Origin: Blastomonas fulva
GTDB taxonomy: Bacteria > Pseudomonadota > Alphaproteobacteria > Sphingomonadales > Sphingomonadaceae
Direction: 5' to 3'
DNA length: 64,000 bases
NCBI RefSeq assembly: GCF_003431825.1
Contig: NZ_CP020083.1
Span: 2,704,501 to 2,768,500 of the forward strand
This document shows, piece after piece, positions 1 to 8,212 of this stretch; positions within the stretch are counted from its first letter, which is position 1, and each line of letters opens with the position of its first letter. Under the pieces are notes generated by a model that saw nothing but the letters and a program-made list of their open reading frames with translations, was not told where the DNA came from and ran no database searches. The position numbers were made by a program, and so were the translations under genes.

Positions 1-627
1 GCAGCCAAGATCGCCATCCTGACGGGGACCGGGCAAAAGGCTTTCTGCGCGGGTGGTGATCTGAAGGAAATGGTGGAAACCGGAATGAAGGTTCCCCCAC
101 GCGACATGTTTCCAGTGCCGTATGAGACGATCACGCTCTCTAAGCCGACAATCGCGGCGGTCAACGGCGTGGCATTTGCGGGCGGCTGGATGATCGCGCA
201 GGGGTGCGACCTGTGCGTCGCCTCGACCACCGCACGCTTCGCGATTACCGAGGTGAAGGTGGGCAGGGGGTCGCCCTGGGCGGCGCCGCTCATCCACATG
301 ATCCCGCAGCGGATCTTCATGGAGATCGTGCTCACCGGCAAGCCGATCACCGCCCAGCGCGCGTACGAGATCGGTCTGGTGAACCGCCTTGCGGAACCCG
401 ATGCGCTGATCGACGCCGCACTCGACTTGGCGCGTGAGGTAATCGAAGGCGCGCCGCTTTCTGTGGCAGCAGCCCGGGCGAGCGTGATGCTGGCGACGGA
501 AATGGGCCGCTCAGCCGCGCTCGATGCGGCGTGGGCGGCGCATGAGGAGGCGTACAACAGCAAGGACGCGCAGGAAGGACCACGCGCCTTTGCCGAGAAG
601 CGCAAACCAGTGTGGAAAGGGCGCTAA
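1..627 (+). CDS. Enoyl-CoA hydratase/isomerase family protein (5' truncated by window edge)
   Basis: An open frame enters from the left edge, so the N-terminus is missing. The product belongs to the crotonase superfamily, which hydrates or isomerises double bonds of acyl-CoA thioesters. Visible landmarks are the oxyanion-hole segment FCAGGDLKEM and the second one, NGVAFAGGW. Where many hydratases carry a catalytic glutamate near a GxxPGxG loop, this protein reads EVKVGRGSPWAAP, so the exact reaction is open. About 208 residues are visible of a usual 255-270. The stop overlaps the stop of the convergent NTF2-like gene by 4 nt. The family is secure; the substrate is unknown. Confidence 0.88.
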   Translation, partial: AAKIAILTGTGQKAFCAGGDLKEMVETGMKVPPRDMFPVPYETITLSKPTIAAVNGVAFAGGWMIAQGCDLCVASTTARFAITEVKVGRGSPWAAPLIHMIPQRIFMEIVLTGKPITAQRAYEIGLVNRLAEPDALIDAALDLAREVIEGAPLSVAAARASVMLATEMGRSAALDAAWAAHEEAYNSKDAQEGPRAFAEKRKPVWKGR

Positions 628-1181
628 GGCTTGCTCGGCGCGCGATGGTTGACCAGCGGGCGCTGGTAGGACGGATCGCTGCTGTCCCGCGCTGACCGGC
701 CGTTGGCGGAAATATCCGGCACATCGCCAAAGGGTGGCGGCAGCGACGGCTGAATGCAGCTCCATTCGATGACGTTGGTGCGCAGCGCGATCCGCCAGCT
801 GCCATCGCGTCTTTCCAACCGGTCGATATAGCGGCCGCCTGCCAGCATCACCGTTTCGCCGCCGCCCTCTTCCCAGGGGTGGTTGCGTCCGATGAACTGG
901 TAATAGCATTCGCTGTGCGCGGTATCCCCGGCGATATCGATATAGTGGTTGAGCAGGACATGGTGTGTCAGCACCTGACCTGCCTCGTGCAGTGGCTTGG
1001 CCCATTCCCAGCAGCCAGCGACATCGCCGACATAAGGCCCGGCGGCAATCACCGCATCGGTGTGGAAGGCTGACAGGAACAGCGCGCGGTCGAACCGGTC
1101 CATGCCCCGGCAGAACCGGAACAGGCAGTCATGGATCTCCTGCCGGTCGACCAGCATAAGCAGTCGGGCGTCATCGGTCAT
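624..1181 (-). CDS. SnoaL/NTF2-fold protein (SnoaL_4-like), 185 aa
   Basis: A cystatin-like-fold protein of the SnoaL/NTF2 superfamily, which includes small cyclases, isomerases, dehydratases and oxygenase beta subunits. It has an N-terminal helix (LVDRQEIHDCLFRF), a central HHVLLNHYIDI strand, and the C-terminal signature GGRYIDRLERRDGSWRI. That signature recurs closely at 5009 and 34659 in this window. The start chosen is the ATG that overlaps the upstream SDR stop as ATGA, the last junction of a four-gene leftward operon. An upstream reading lacks family similarity. The catalytic role is unknown. Confidence 0.82.
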   Translation of the reverse strand: MTDDARLLMLVDRQEIHDCLFRFCRGMDRFDRALFLSAFHTDAVIAAGPYVGDVAGCWEWAKPLHEAGQVLTHHVLLNHYIDIAGDTAHSECYYQFIGRNHPWEEGGGETVMLAGGRYIDRLERRDGSWRIALRTNVIEWSCIQPSLPPPFGDVPDISANGRSARDSSDPSYQRPLVNHRAPSKP

Positions 1182-2101
1182 GCCTTTGTCCGTTCGGCAT
1201 GGGCCCATTTGAAGGTTTCGCCCAGATGATCGGCCATGCCTGAGGGATAGGGCGGGAAGACCCATTGGTCCGCACTTTTGCGGATCGCATCGAGATTGCC
1301 AGCGACGGCCTCGGGCGACCAGTCGGACTGCCACACCCCCTTGCTCTCGACCGTCCAGGCGCGCGCCATCCGTCCTCCGCCCGCGACATAATGCTCGCCC
1401 GATACGCTGCAGCTTTCGTGCGCCAGCCAGGCCACCATCGGGGCAACAAGCTCTGGCTCAAGCGGAGGATATGCGGTGGTATCCAGGCCATCTGCCATGC
1501 GGGTTACGGCGGCTGGCGCAATTGTGTTCGACAGGATGCCGTGGTCGCCGCCTTCCAGCGCGATGACATTGTTGAGCCCCATCAGGCCGGCCTTCGACAT
1601 GCCGTAATTGACGGTGGTCTTGCTGCCATAGAGCCCGCTGCAGGACGTCGTCAGCACGACCCGGCCATAATTGGCCGTGATCATGTGTGGCATTGCGGCC
1701 TTGGCAAGATAGAAGCCACCCTTGAAATGCACGTCGGTCACCGCATCGAAATCCTCGATGCTGAGTTCGGCGATGGTGCCGTAGCGGACATTGCCCGCAT
1801 TGTGGATGAGGATGTCGATGCGGCCCCAGGTGTCGATCGCGCACTGGATGATCGCGGCGGCTCCGGCGGCCGATGCCACCGATTCAGCGCAGGCGACCGC
1901 CTCGCCACCTGACGAGAGGATTTCGCCAACAACCTCATCTGCCGGGTTGGAGATGATATCATCGCCCCGCGATGCGCTGCCATTGTCGTTAACCACGACC
2001 TTGCAGCCCCGAGCAGCGAGCAGCAGGGCATAGGAGCGCCCCAGCCCGCGACCCGCGCCGGTAATCACGGCCACGCGGCCATCGAAACGCAGGGTATCCA
2101 T
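1178..2101 (-). CDS. Short-chain dehydrogenase/reductase (SDR), 307 aa
   Basis: A classical NAD(P)-dependent SDR oxidising or reducing an alcohol/ketone. The cofactor motif TGAGRGLG sits near residue 15 and the NAG motif in HNAGNVRYG. The active site is Ser-Tyr-Lys in TTSCSGLYGS and YGMSK. At about 307 residues it is longer than the usual 250, with a C-terminal tail rich in Trp and Pro. This resembles the hydroxyacyl-CoA dehydrogenase-like SDR subgroup, which suggests but does not prove a CoA substrate. The start has an AAGGAG ribosome site 7 nt upstream. It lies between another SDR and an NTF2-like gene in a leftward operon. Confidence 0.9.
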   Translation of the reverse strand: MDTLRFDGRVAVITGAGRGLGRSYALLLAARGCKVVVNDNGSASRGDDIISNPADEVVGEILSSGGEAVACAESVASAAGAAAIIQCAIDTWGRIDILIHNAGNVRYGTIAELSIEDFDAVTDVHFKGGFYLAKAAMPHMITANYGRVVLTTSCSGLYGSKTTVNYGMSKAGLMGLNNVIALEGGDHGILSNTIAPAAVTRMADGLDTTAYPPLEPELVAPMVAWLAHESCSVSGEHYVAGGGRMARAWTVESKGVWQSDWSPEAVAGNLDAIRKSADQWVFPPYPSGMADHLGETFKWAHAERTKA

Positions 2102-2114
2102 GGGTTCGTTCTCC

Positions 2115-2999
2115 TTATGCGATTGGCTGCCAGATAGGCGATCCACGCGTGGCACGTGCAGATGGGATCATTGCGCCATCGACGTCGGCTATGCCGTAGT
2201 CCTGGGCCAGTTCCGCGGTAATGAACTCGCCACCCGATCGCGACATGATGGCAGGATCCAGCGCCAGCGCGGCGATCACGCGGCCAGGATGTTCGGTCGA
2301 GCTGCCCTGCTGGCTGGTGATCGATGCGGTCATCTTGTCCGCCATTCGGGCGAAATTGTCCTTCGCCTTTTCGGTCATCGTCAGGCCCTGCCACAGCGTC
2401 AGCGCCGCAACGCTGTGCGGCTTCAGTTCGACCGCCATGTCGCGTGACATGCGTCCTACCGCAGTCTTCGATGTTCCGAAAATGACGCCGTAGGTGTAGG
2501 TGGTCGCCGCATAGCCCGAGATCGCAACGATCAACCCCGATTTCTGCGGAACCATGATTTGCGCGGCATGCCAGGCAGCGATGAAGTTGGACCGGACCCC
2601 GACATCCCACATTTCCAGGTTGGACAACGGCTTCTCCCAGAAGCTGCCCGGTTCGATCAGATCGTCGGAGAGCAGGAAGGCATTGTTGACCAGGATGTCG
2701 AGGCGGCCATGATCGCGCCGCAGCTGCGCAAACAGGGCTTCGACCTGCGCGTCATCGGCATGGTCGCAGGCAACGGCAACGCCTTTGCCGCCCGCTGCAT
2801 CGCAATCGTCGGCGGTCTGTCCGACAGTGCCGGGAAGGTAGTAATCGCCCTCGGTCACGCTGCGGCCGGTCACGTAGACCGTGGCTCCCTGCCGCGCGAG
2901 GGCGATGGCGATACCCTTGCCGATTCCGCGGCTGGCCCCGGTGACGAGCGCAACCTTGCCTGCGAGCGCGTGCGCGTCAGGCATTGGCCGGACGGACAT
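2115..2999 (-). CDS. SDR-family protein with Phe at the catalytic Tyr position, 294 aa
   Basis: A Rossmann-fold SDR with cofactor motif TGASRGIGKG, NNAF in place of NNAG, and overall similarity to the SDR at 5582-6457. Counting from the expected catalytic Ser in AISGYAA, the position 13 residues on that should hold Tyr is Phe (IFGTSK). The Lys is kept. The paralogue at 5582 has the normal YGAHK. The protein may therefore have lost or altered redox activity, or use another residue. The start is uncertain: the ATG at 2999 has GAGG upstream, and a second ATG at 2984 would shorten it by five residues. It overlaps the upstream NTF2-like gene. Confidence 0.85.
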   Translation of the reverse strand: MSVRPMPDAHALAGKVALVTGASRGIGKGIAIALARQGATVYVTGRSVTEGDYYLPGTVGQTADDCDAAGGKGVAVACDHADDAQVEALFAQLRRDHGRLDILVNNAFLLSDDLIEPGSFWEKPLSNLEMWDVGVRSNFIAAWHAAQIMVPQKSGLIVAISGYAATTYTYGVIFGTSKTAVGRMSRDMAVELKPHSVAALTLWQGLTMTEKAKDNFARMADKMTASITSQQGSSTEHPGRVIAALALDPAIMSRSGGEFITAELAQDYGIADVDGAMIPSARATRGSPIWQPIA

Positions 3000-3474
3000 A
3001 GGTGGCCTCGTCGGGCGCTGGGCCATCTGGAAAGGCCCCGTAATTGGGGGTGTCGGCAAAATGACCGGTCAAGTCGGGGGGCCCGCGATATTTCATGCTC
3101 CAGTGGCGCCTTGCAAAACGCCAGAGGCCGTCTTCCTCGACATAATCGTCATGATACCAGCCGATGGTCATCGCGGTGCTGCCGTCCCGCATCCGGGCAA
3201 ACTCGGTCATGTTGAGCCGCCCTTTCGCCGTGCCCTTGCCGATCTCCAGAATCGGAAGTCCGGTTATGATGTGGATGTGCGTGCACCGGCCCAGCATGCT
3301 GCGGCAGGCCTCGGCGATCTTTTCGCGTCCGACGATATTCATTCCTGCGATCTTCCACAGTCCGTCGGCTGCAAAGCATGCGGAAAACTCCAGCGCATCC
3401 TGCCTCCACACCGCATCGGCAAAGCGAGCGTGCAACTGCCGGATGCCGACGTCTGCGGCAATCGGGTCGGTCAT
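2977..3474 (-). CDS. NTF2/SnoaL-like protein, 165 aa
   Basis: A single-domain cystatin-fold protein. The N-terminal helix (IRQLHARFADAVWRQD), the FSACFAADGLWKIAG strand pair and the C-terminal RFARRHWSMKYRGP segment match the SnoaL-like/NTF2 pattern. It is the first gene of the leftward operon that continues with two SDRs and another NTF2-like gene. The start is the ATG with AAGGAG about 9 nt upstream. The gene diverges from the Rieske oxygenase at 3631. It could be a small isomerase or dehydratase acting with the SDRs. No catalytic residues can be assigned with confidence. Confidence 0.8.
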   Translation of the reverse strand: MTDPIAADVGIRQLHARFADAVWRQDALEFSACFAADGLWKIAGMNIVGREKIAEACRSMLGRCTHIHIITGLPILEIGKGTAKGRLNMTEFARMRDGSTAMTIGWYHDDYVEEDGLWRFARRHWSMKYRGPPDLTGHFADTPNYGAFPDGPAPDEATYVRPANA

Positions 3475-3630
3475 CGAACAGGGCTCCTTGCGTTCATCGT
3501 CGCCCCGTATTGCCACGGAGCGCGCGCGGCGCACATGGCCGCAGGCGCATTAGCGCCACAGCGATGCTGACCCGGCATAATCCGCTTGAGTGCGCAGTGC
3601 GCTTGCCTGCACATGGCCGGGAGCGAATGC

Positions 3631-5007
3631 ATGGAGAAGCCAGCAATGAATGATGCCACCAGAACCGTCGCATCGGTCGAGCAACTGGAAGCACCGGTCA
3701 TCATCGGCACCGAGGCATACCTTTCGCCAGACTATGCGCGGGCAGAGCGCGACCGCTTGTGGCGCAAGGCATGGCTGCAGGCTGGCCGGATCGAGGACAT
3801 TGCGGAAACCGGCGATTTCGTGACCTTCGACATCCACGACGACTCCATCATAATCGTACGGGAGGATGCACAGACCATCCGGGCGTTTCATAATGTGTGC
3901 GTGCATCGCGGGCGCAAGCTGGTCGATACGCCGCCCGGACAACGCAACGCGCGCGGCAACCGCCGCAGCTTCATCTGCGGATTTCACGGCTGGTCGTACG
4001 GGCTGGACGGCAACTGCACGTACATTCCGCACAAGGAAGACTGGCAAGGCTCCCTGACCGATGATCGCACCCGGCTCTCTGGCGTCAAATGCGAGACATG
4101 GGGTGGGTGGCTTTGGATCAACATGGACCCCGAAAGCGTGTCTCTGGACGCGTGGCTGGGCGTCGTGCCAGAGATGCTCGATCCCTATCAACTGCACAAC
4201 ATGCGTGCGCGCTGGCGCAAGTGGATCGTCTTCGACTGCAACTGGAAAGTGGCGATGGAAGCGTTCAACGAGACCTATCATGTCGCCACCACCCATCCGG
4301 AGTTCAACGCCTTCGGGCAGTTCCGCGGCTGGGCGCGCATCCAGGGGCTGCACACGCATATCGGCTATGAAGCCCCCAAGGGGCTCGAAGAGGACGCCGG
4401 CAAAATGCGCACCGGCACCGGTGCCGATCCGCGCAGGTCAACGGCGGAAATGCAGATGTTCACCTGGGAAAACGCCAACACCAACACCACGATGACATTG
4501 GTGAACGCGGCCAAGCGTCTGATCGATGAACTGCCCGAGGATACGCCTGCCAGCGAAGTGTCGCGCCATTGGATATCCACCGCGCGCGCCGACGATGAAA
4601 GGCGCGGGGTGGTCTGGCCCACCGTCGATCCGATGCATACCGCGAAGGCAGGAACAGCCTGGCAGATCTTCCCCAATTTCCAGATCGGCCACGCGGTCAA
4701 CAACATGCTGTGCTACATGGCGCGGCCCTGGGGCAACGATCCCGACAGGTGCATTTTCGAGGCCGCCGTCTACGAACTCTACCCTGAAGGAGAGGCACCC
4801 GAGACGCGATGGGAATACACTGAGCCTGACAACTGGCCGCCGGTGTTGCAACAGGATTTCGCCAACATGGCTGCGGTGCAGCAGGGCATGAAGAGCGCAG
4901 GCTTCAAGGGCACGCAGCCCAACCCCTATATGGAACGGTCGACGGCCAGCCTGCACATGAATCTGGCGAAGTTCATGGGCGCTGGAGCGCCCGTGGCGCG
5001 CGACTGA
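3631..5007 (+). CDS. Rieske non-haem iron oxygenase, alpha subunit (Rieske A), 458 aa
   Basis: Large subunit of a ring-hydroxylating or monooxygenating Rieske oxygenase. The [2Fe-2S] ligands are Cys90/His92 (CVHRG) and Cys116/His119 (CGFHGW). The mononuclear iron site is His217 and His222 (YHVATTH), with Asp409 (QDFANM) the likely third ligand. The length is normal for the family. Two starts are plausible: 3631 (GGGAG upstream) and 3646 (GGAG upstream). It is close in sequence to the oxygenase at 27612-28991. An NTF2-like gene follows after 1 nt. No ferredoxin or reductase gene is nearby, so electrons must come from elsewhere. The substrate is unknown. Confidence 0.93.
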   Translation: MEKPAMNDATRTVASVEQLEAPVIIGTEAYLSPDYARAERDRLWRKAWLQAGRIEDIAETGDFVTFDIHDDSIIIVREDAQTIRAFHNVCVHRGRKLVDTPPGQRNARGNRRSFICGFHGWSYGLDGNCTYIPHKEDWQGSLTDDRTRLSGVKCETWGGWLWINMDPESVSLDAWLGVVPEMLDPYQLHNMRARWRKWIVFDCNWKVAMEAFNETYHVATTHPEFNAFGQFRGWARIQGLHTHIGYEAPKGLEEDAGKMRTGTGADPRRSTAEMQMFTWENANTNTTMTLVNAAKRLIDELPEDTPASEVSRHWISTARADDERRGVVWPTVDPMHTAKAGTAWQIFPNFQIGHAVNNMLCYMARPWGNDPDRCIFEAAVYELYPEGEAPETRWEYTEPDNWPPVLQQDFANMAAVQQGMKSAGFKGTQPNPYMERSTASLHMNLAKFMGAGAPVARD

Positions 5008-5008
5008 C

Positions 5009-5581
5009 ATGGAGCAGGAAGAGATCGGCCAACTGCGAGCCACAGTCCGCAAGATGCAGGACCGGCAGGACATCCTTGATTGCATCGTCCGTGAGGCGAG
5101 GGGCCGCGACCGTCACGATAGTGCGCTGACTGCCAGCTGCTACTGGCCCGATGGATGGGATGAGCATGGCCCTTCGATTACCGGAGCATCTGAATATCCC
5201 GAGCGCGCTAATGCCGGGCACGCCGCGTTCTTCAGCGCAACCAGCCACAGCCTGACCAACCACAGCTGCGAGCTTGATGGGGATGATGCGGTCTGTGAGA
5301 CCTATGTTCTGGGTGCTATGCTCTCAAAGGACGGTTCACGCTGCATCCTCTCGCCTGGCCGCTACATCGATCACATGCAGCGCCGGGAGGGCGAGTGGCG
5401 TATCAAGGCACGCAGGACGATCGTCGACATGGCGCTGGAAGGCAGCGCCGAATGGCTTGCCACGCCGGCGCTGAAGGGGTTTCTCAAAGGGACATGGGAC
5501 GCTGCCGACGTTTCGTATGCGCGTCCGGTGGTCATAGGGGCCGATGGTGAGCGTTGGCAGGAGCAGATGCAGGACCGGTAA
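5009..5581 (+). CDS. SnoaL/NTF2-fold protein, 190 aa
   Basis: It starts one base after the Rieske A stop, so the two are almost certainly cotranscribed. The C-terminal signature PGRYIDHMQRREGEWRI and the late SYARPVV motif match the NTF2-like proteins at 624 and 34659. Rieske oxygenase beta subunits share this fold and size, so a beta-subunit role is possible. The stronger likeness to two stand-alone paralogues argues for a separate enzyme or a loosely associated partner. The stop abuts the stop of the convergent SDR. Confidence 0.82.
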   Translation: MEQEEIGQLRATVRKMQDRQDILDCIVREARGRDRHDSALTASCYWPDGWDEHGPSITGASEYPERANAGHAAFFSATSHSLTNHSCELDGDDAVCETYVLGAMLSKDGSRCILSPGRYIDHMQRREGEWRIKARRTIVDMALEGSAEWLATPALKGFLKGTWDAADVSYARPVVIGADGERWQEQMQDR

Positions 5582-6457
5582 TCATCTGATGACAAGCGGA
5601 TATTGCGTGTGCGGCGCAACATTGTGCGTATCGCGGGCAGATGGCGGGAACCCGCCCCGCGCATCTCGGATGCCCCACCGCTTGCCGGCCTCTGCCCCGA
5701 TCAGCGTCTGGCCGGACAGGTCTGACATCCGTGGATCGTTGAAGAGAGCCCAGATGACATCGCCCGTGTAACCTGGGTCTTCGAGGCCCTGGGACAGGTG
5801 TCCATAACGGGCGGGGTCAGCTGCGATCATTGCCAGCAGGCGTTCGGTCGCCAACGCCCCCATCCAGATCGAAACTGCTGCCACGCCGGTACCTTCAAGG
5901 TCAACTGCCATGTCGGCCGCCATCTTGTCCACGCCCGCCTTGTGCGCGCCATAGGCAGGGCCGAAACAATAATGCACGGCTCCGGGTGATGACGTGAACG
6001 CAATCAGGCCGCGCCGCTGTTTCACCATCAACTGCGCTGCAAACCAGCTGGCGACAAACCCACTGCGCACGCCGACGGTAATCATGTCACCTATGGCGAG
6101 CGGCTTTTCCCAGAAATGGCCGGGGGCATCGAGCTGATCATGGATGGCGCAGGCGTTGTTGACCAGAATGTCCAGCCGGCCATGGTCGTGGGCAATGCGA
6201 TCAAACAGGGCAGCGACATCGGAATCGACATTATGGTCGCATCGCACGGCAATGCCGGTTCCGCCAGCTTCGGTTACCGCACTTGCGGTCTCGAAGATTG
6301 TCCCCGGCATTGCACTTTCGGCGGCATCCGTGGATCGTCCGGTGACATAGACCGTGCATCCCTGTCTGCCCAGCGCCGCCGCGATACCCTTGCCCGCGCC
6401 CCGGCTTGCGCCGGTGACCAACGCGATCGGGGCGACCGGGGCAGCATCGTCAGGCAA
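5582..6457 (-). CDS. SDR-family oxidoreductase, 291 aa, TTG start
   Basis: NAD(P)-dependent SDR with cofactor motif TGASRGAGKG, NNAC in place of NNAG, and an intact Ser/Tyr/Lys site (FTSSPGA and YGAHK). It is the closest relative in this window of the SDR at 2115, which lacks the Tyr. The likely start is TTG at 6457, since no nearby in-frame ATG fits. It lies 8 nt inside the end of the upstream TauD-type gene with GAGGAA just before it. This is the last gene of the leftward SDR-SDR-TetR-TauD-TauD-SDR run. It probably oxidises an alcohol made by the dioxygenases (inference). Confidence 0.88.
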   Translation of the reverse strand: MPDDAAPVAPIALVTGASRGAGKGIAAALGRQGCTVYVTGRSTDAAESAMPGTIFETASAVTEAGGTGIAVRCDHNVDSDVAALFDRIAHDHGRLDILVNNACAIHDQLDAPGHFWEKPLAIGDMITVGVRSGFVASWFAAQLMVKQRRGLIAFTSSPGAVHYCFGPAYGAHKAGVDKMAADMAVDLEGTGVAAVSIWMGALATERLLAMIAADPARYGHLSQGLEDPGYTGDVIWALFNDPRMSDLSGQTLIGAEAGKRWGIRDARGGFPPSARDTHNVAPHTQYPLVIR

Positions 6458-7301
6458 ACGGTTCCTCGCCCTTGAGCTTGGTGCGGTGCATCATGCGGCC
6501 GCAGGTGAGGTCATAGGGTTCGGCCCGGTGCATTGTGCCGGTGTTGTCCCACATCACCAGATCGCCTTCATCCCATGCATGGCTGTAGCTGAACTGTTCC
6601 TGCGTCGCCCATTCGCGAAGGCCGTGGATGATCTCGGCGCTCTCGAAGTGGCTTTTGCCCAGCACCGTCAGCGTCGTGCAGCCGATGACCAGCGATTCCC
6701 GCCCCGAGCGGTGTTTCCACACCAGTGGCAACTCGTTCTCGCCAACGCTGCGCATGCCCTTCAGCTTGGCGAGGCTGGGTTCGGGGTCGTAATAGAATAC
6801 TGTCGGCCACACCCCATGGATGGTGCGCAGGTCCTTGAGTTCGGCCTTGCGCTCTTCGGGCAGCGCATCCCAGGCTGCATAGGTGTTGCAGAACCCGGTG
6901 TTGCCCGTGCCCTTGGGCGCGGCGACCTTGCACGACAGCAGCGATGCGAGGATCGGCACGTCGTTCATCGTGCCGTCGATATGCCAGTACAGCGAGCCCT
7001 TGAGATATTCGGCTGCACCGGGGTTTTCCTTGATGTCGAGCGTGATCTTGCTGACATTCTCGCCGTCTCCCATCCGCTCGGGCGCAAATTCGCCGAGTGT
7101 CTTGGTGAAGGCGACCTGTTCCTCGTCGGTGAAGTTGACCTGCTTGAAGACCAGCACGCCGCGTTCCTCCAGCAACTCGCGGATCTCAGGGCCAAGCTCG
7201 CCTGACAGCAGTTCCGCCTTGCTGTTGAGAACGCGGCTGGCGATCACGGGGCGCAGCGCTTCGTGACGCAGTTGGGTGAGGGTTGTAGATGCGGTGGCCA
7301 T
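6450..7301 (-). CDS. TauD/TfdA-family Fe(II)/2-oxoglutarate dioxygenase, 283 aa
   Basis: Cytoplasmic non-haem iron dioxygenase coupling 2-oxoglutarate decarboxylation to substrate hydroxylation. The facial triad is visible as His107-x-Asp109 (YWHIDGT) and His258 (TMHRAEP). An Arg in RMMHRT should bind the 2-oxoglutarate carboxylate. It is a clear tandem duplicate of the next gene upstream: both carry RVLNSKAELLSG and the same C-terminal pattern. The start has GGGAG 8 nt upstream, and the gap to the upstream dioxygenase is 2 nt. The family also covers taurine, sulfate-ester and phenoxyacid enzymes. Nothing here points to sulfur, and the context suggests catabolic hydroxylation. Confidence 0.92.
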   Translation of the reverse strand: MATASTTLTQLRHEALRPVIASRVLNSKAELLSGELGPEIRELLEERGVLVFKQVNFTDEEQVAFTKTLGEFAPERMGDGENVSKITLDIKENPGAAEYLKGSLYWHIDGTMNDVPILASLLSCKVAAPKGTGNTGFCNTYAAWDALPEERKAELKDLRTIHGVWPTVFYYDPEPSLAKLKGMRSVGENELPLVWKHRSGRESLVIGCTTLTVLGKSHFESAEIIHGLREWATQEQFSYSHAWDEGDLVMWDNTGTMHRAEPYDLTCGRMMHRTKLKGEEPFA

Positions 7302-7303
7302 GT

Positions 7304-8149
7304 TCAGTTCTCCCAGGCTTCGGTTCCGTTCAGGATCGTGCGGTGCATCATCCGTCCTGACGCTGGATCATAAGGTGTGGCGCGGTGCAGTGAGGTCCGG
7401 TTGTCCCAGATTACCGTATCGCCAACGGTCCATTTGTGGCGATAGCTGAACGCCTCGCCCGTCGCGAACTCGCGCAGGCCGTGAAGGACGCGGTAACTGT
7501 CTTTAGGGTCCAGACCCTTCACATAATGCGCGGTATTGCCCAGCACGAGCGACTTGCGCCCCGATTTGTGCGTGCATACCAGCGGCAATTCAGCCTCGCC
7601 CTTGTCGATCCAGTCTTCGAGCTGTTCCATCGAGGGTTCGGGGGTGTGATACAGTTGCGAACGCCAGAGCGAGTGAACCACGCGCATATCGGCGATCGCG
7701 TCCTTGCGTTCTTGCGGCAGGGCATCATAGGCCGATGCGGTATTGGCAAAATCGGTGTCGCCGCCTTCGCTTGCCAGCACTATGGCAGTGAGCATCGAGG
7801 CGCGGATCGGCATGGAGTGCATCGTGCCATCGATATGCCAGAACAGCGAACCCTTGAGGTATTCGGCGATCTTCTGGTTGATCTTCTCATCCAGCGTCAC
7901 TTTGAACATCGCTTCGCCGCGGATCTCGTTGACGTTTCCGCCCAGCAGGTTTGTGAACTGGATCTGCTCTTCATCGGTGAAATTGATCTGCGGGAAGATC
8001 AGCACGCCGCTTGTTTCCAGCAGCGCATTGATCCTGGACGACAGTGCGCCCGACAGGAGCTCCGCCTTGCTGTTGAGCACCCGCGCGCCGATTTTCGGCT
8101 TGATCACCTCAAAGTGCAACTCGGTCTGCGCAAGATCGGTGACGGCCAT
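7304..8149 (-). CDS. TauD/TfdA-family Fe(II)/2-oxoglutarate dioxygenase, 281 aa (paralogue)
   Basis: Second member of a tandem pair. The iron ligands His105-x-Asp107 (FWHIDGT) and His255 (SLHRATP) and the co-substrate Arg266 (GRMMHR) are in place. The start is the ATG at 8149 with CAGGAG upstream; a longer reading would run into the operator region. This is the first gene after the predicted promoter/operator at 8176-8212, behind the TetR gene. The two copies differ through the middle third (IVLASEGG against KVAAPKGT), so they may have different substrates or act on two positions of one substrate. Confidence 0.92.
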   Translation of the reverse strand: MAVTDLAQTELHFEVIKPKIGARVLNSKAELLSGALSSRINALLETSGVLIFPQINFTDEEQIQFTNLLGGNVNEIRGEAMFKVTLDEKINQKIAEYLKGSLFWHIDGTMHSMPIRASMLTAIVLASEGGDTDFANTASAYDALPQERKDAIADMRVVHSLWRSQLYHTPEPSMEQLEDWIDKGEAELPLVCTHKSGRKSLVLGNTAHYVKGLDPKDSYRVLHGLREFATGEAFSYRHKWTVGDTVIWDNRTSLHRATPYDPASGRMMHRTILNGTEAWEN

Positions 8150-8175
8150 CGCTGCTCTCCTGGATCCGATGTTAT

Positions 8176-8212
8176 TGAACACCTGTTCAGCACAAAAACT
8201 ACACTATGTCAA
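8176..8212 (-). promoter_or_regulatory. Predicted promoter with TetR-type operator (site 1)
   Basis: In the 59-nt gap between the TetR gene and the first TauD gene, the minus strand carries a perfect -35 hexamer TTGACA (8212-8207). Seventeen nt later comes the palindrome TGAACA-gg-TGTTCA (8176-8189), which covers the expected -10 position. The same layout occurs upstream of the operon's first SDR (10424-10460). Shared core: TGAAC-N4-GTTCA. Repressor identity is inferred from proximity. Confidence 0.6.

Noticed and set aside
5009..5581. Calling the NTF2-like gene a Rieske beta subunit
   Set aside because: Fold and position fit, but the signature is shared with two stand-alone paralogues not beside oxygenases, so the claim was kept only as a possibility.
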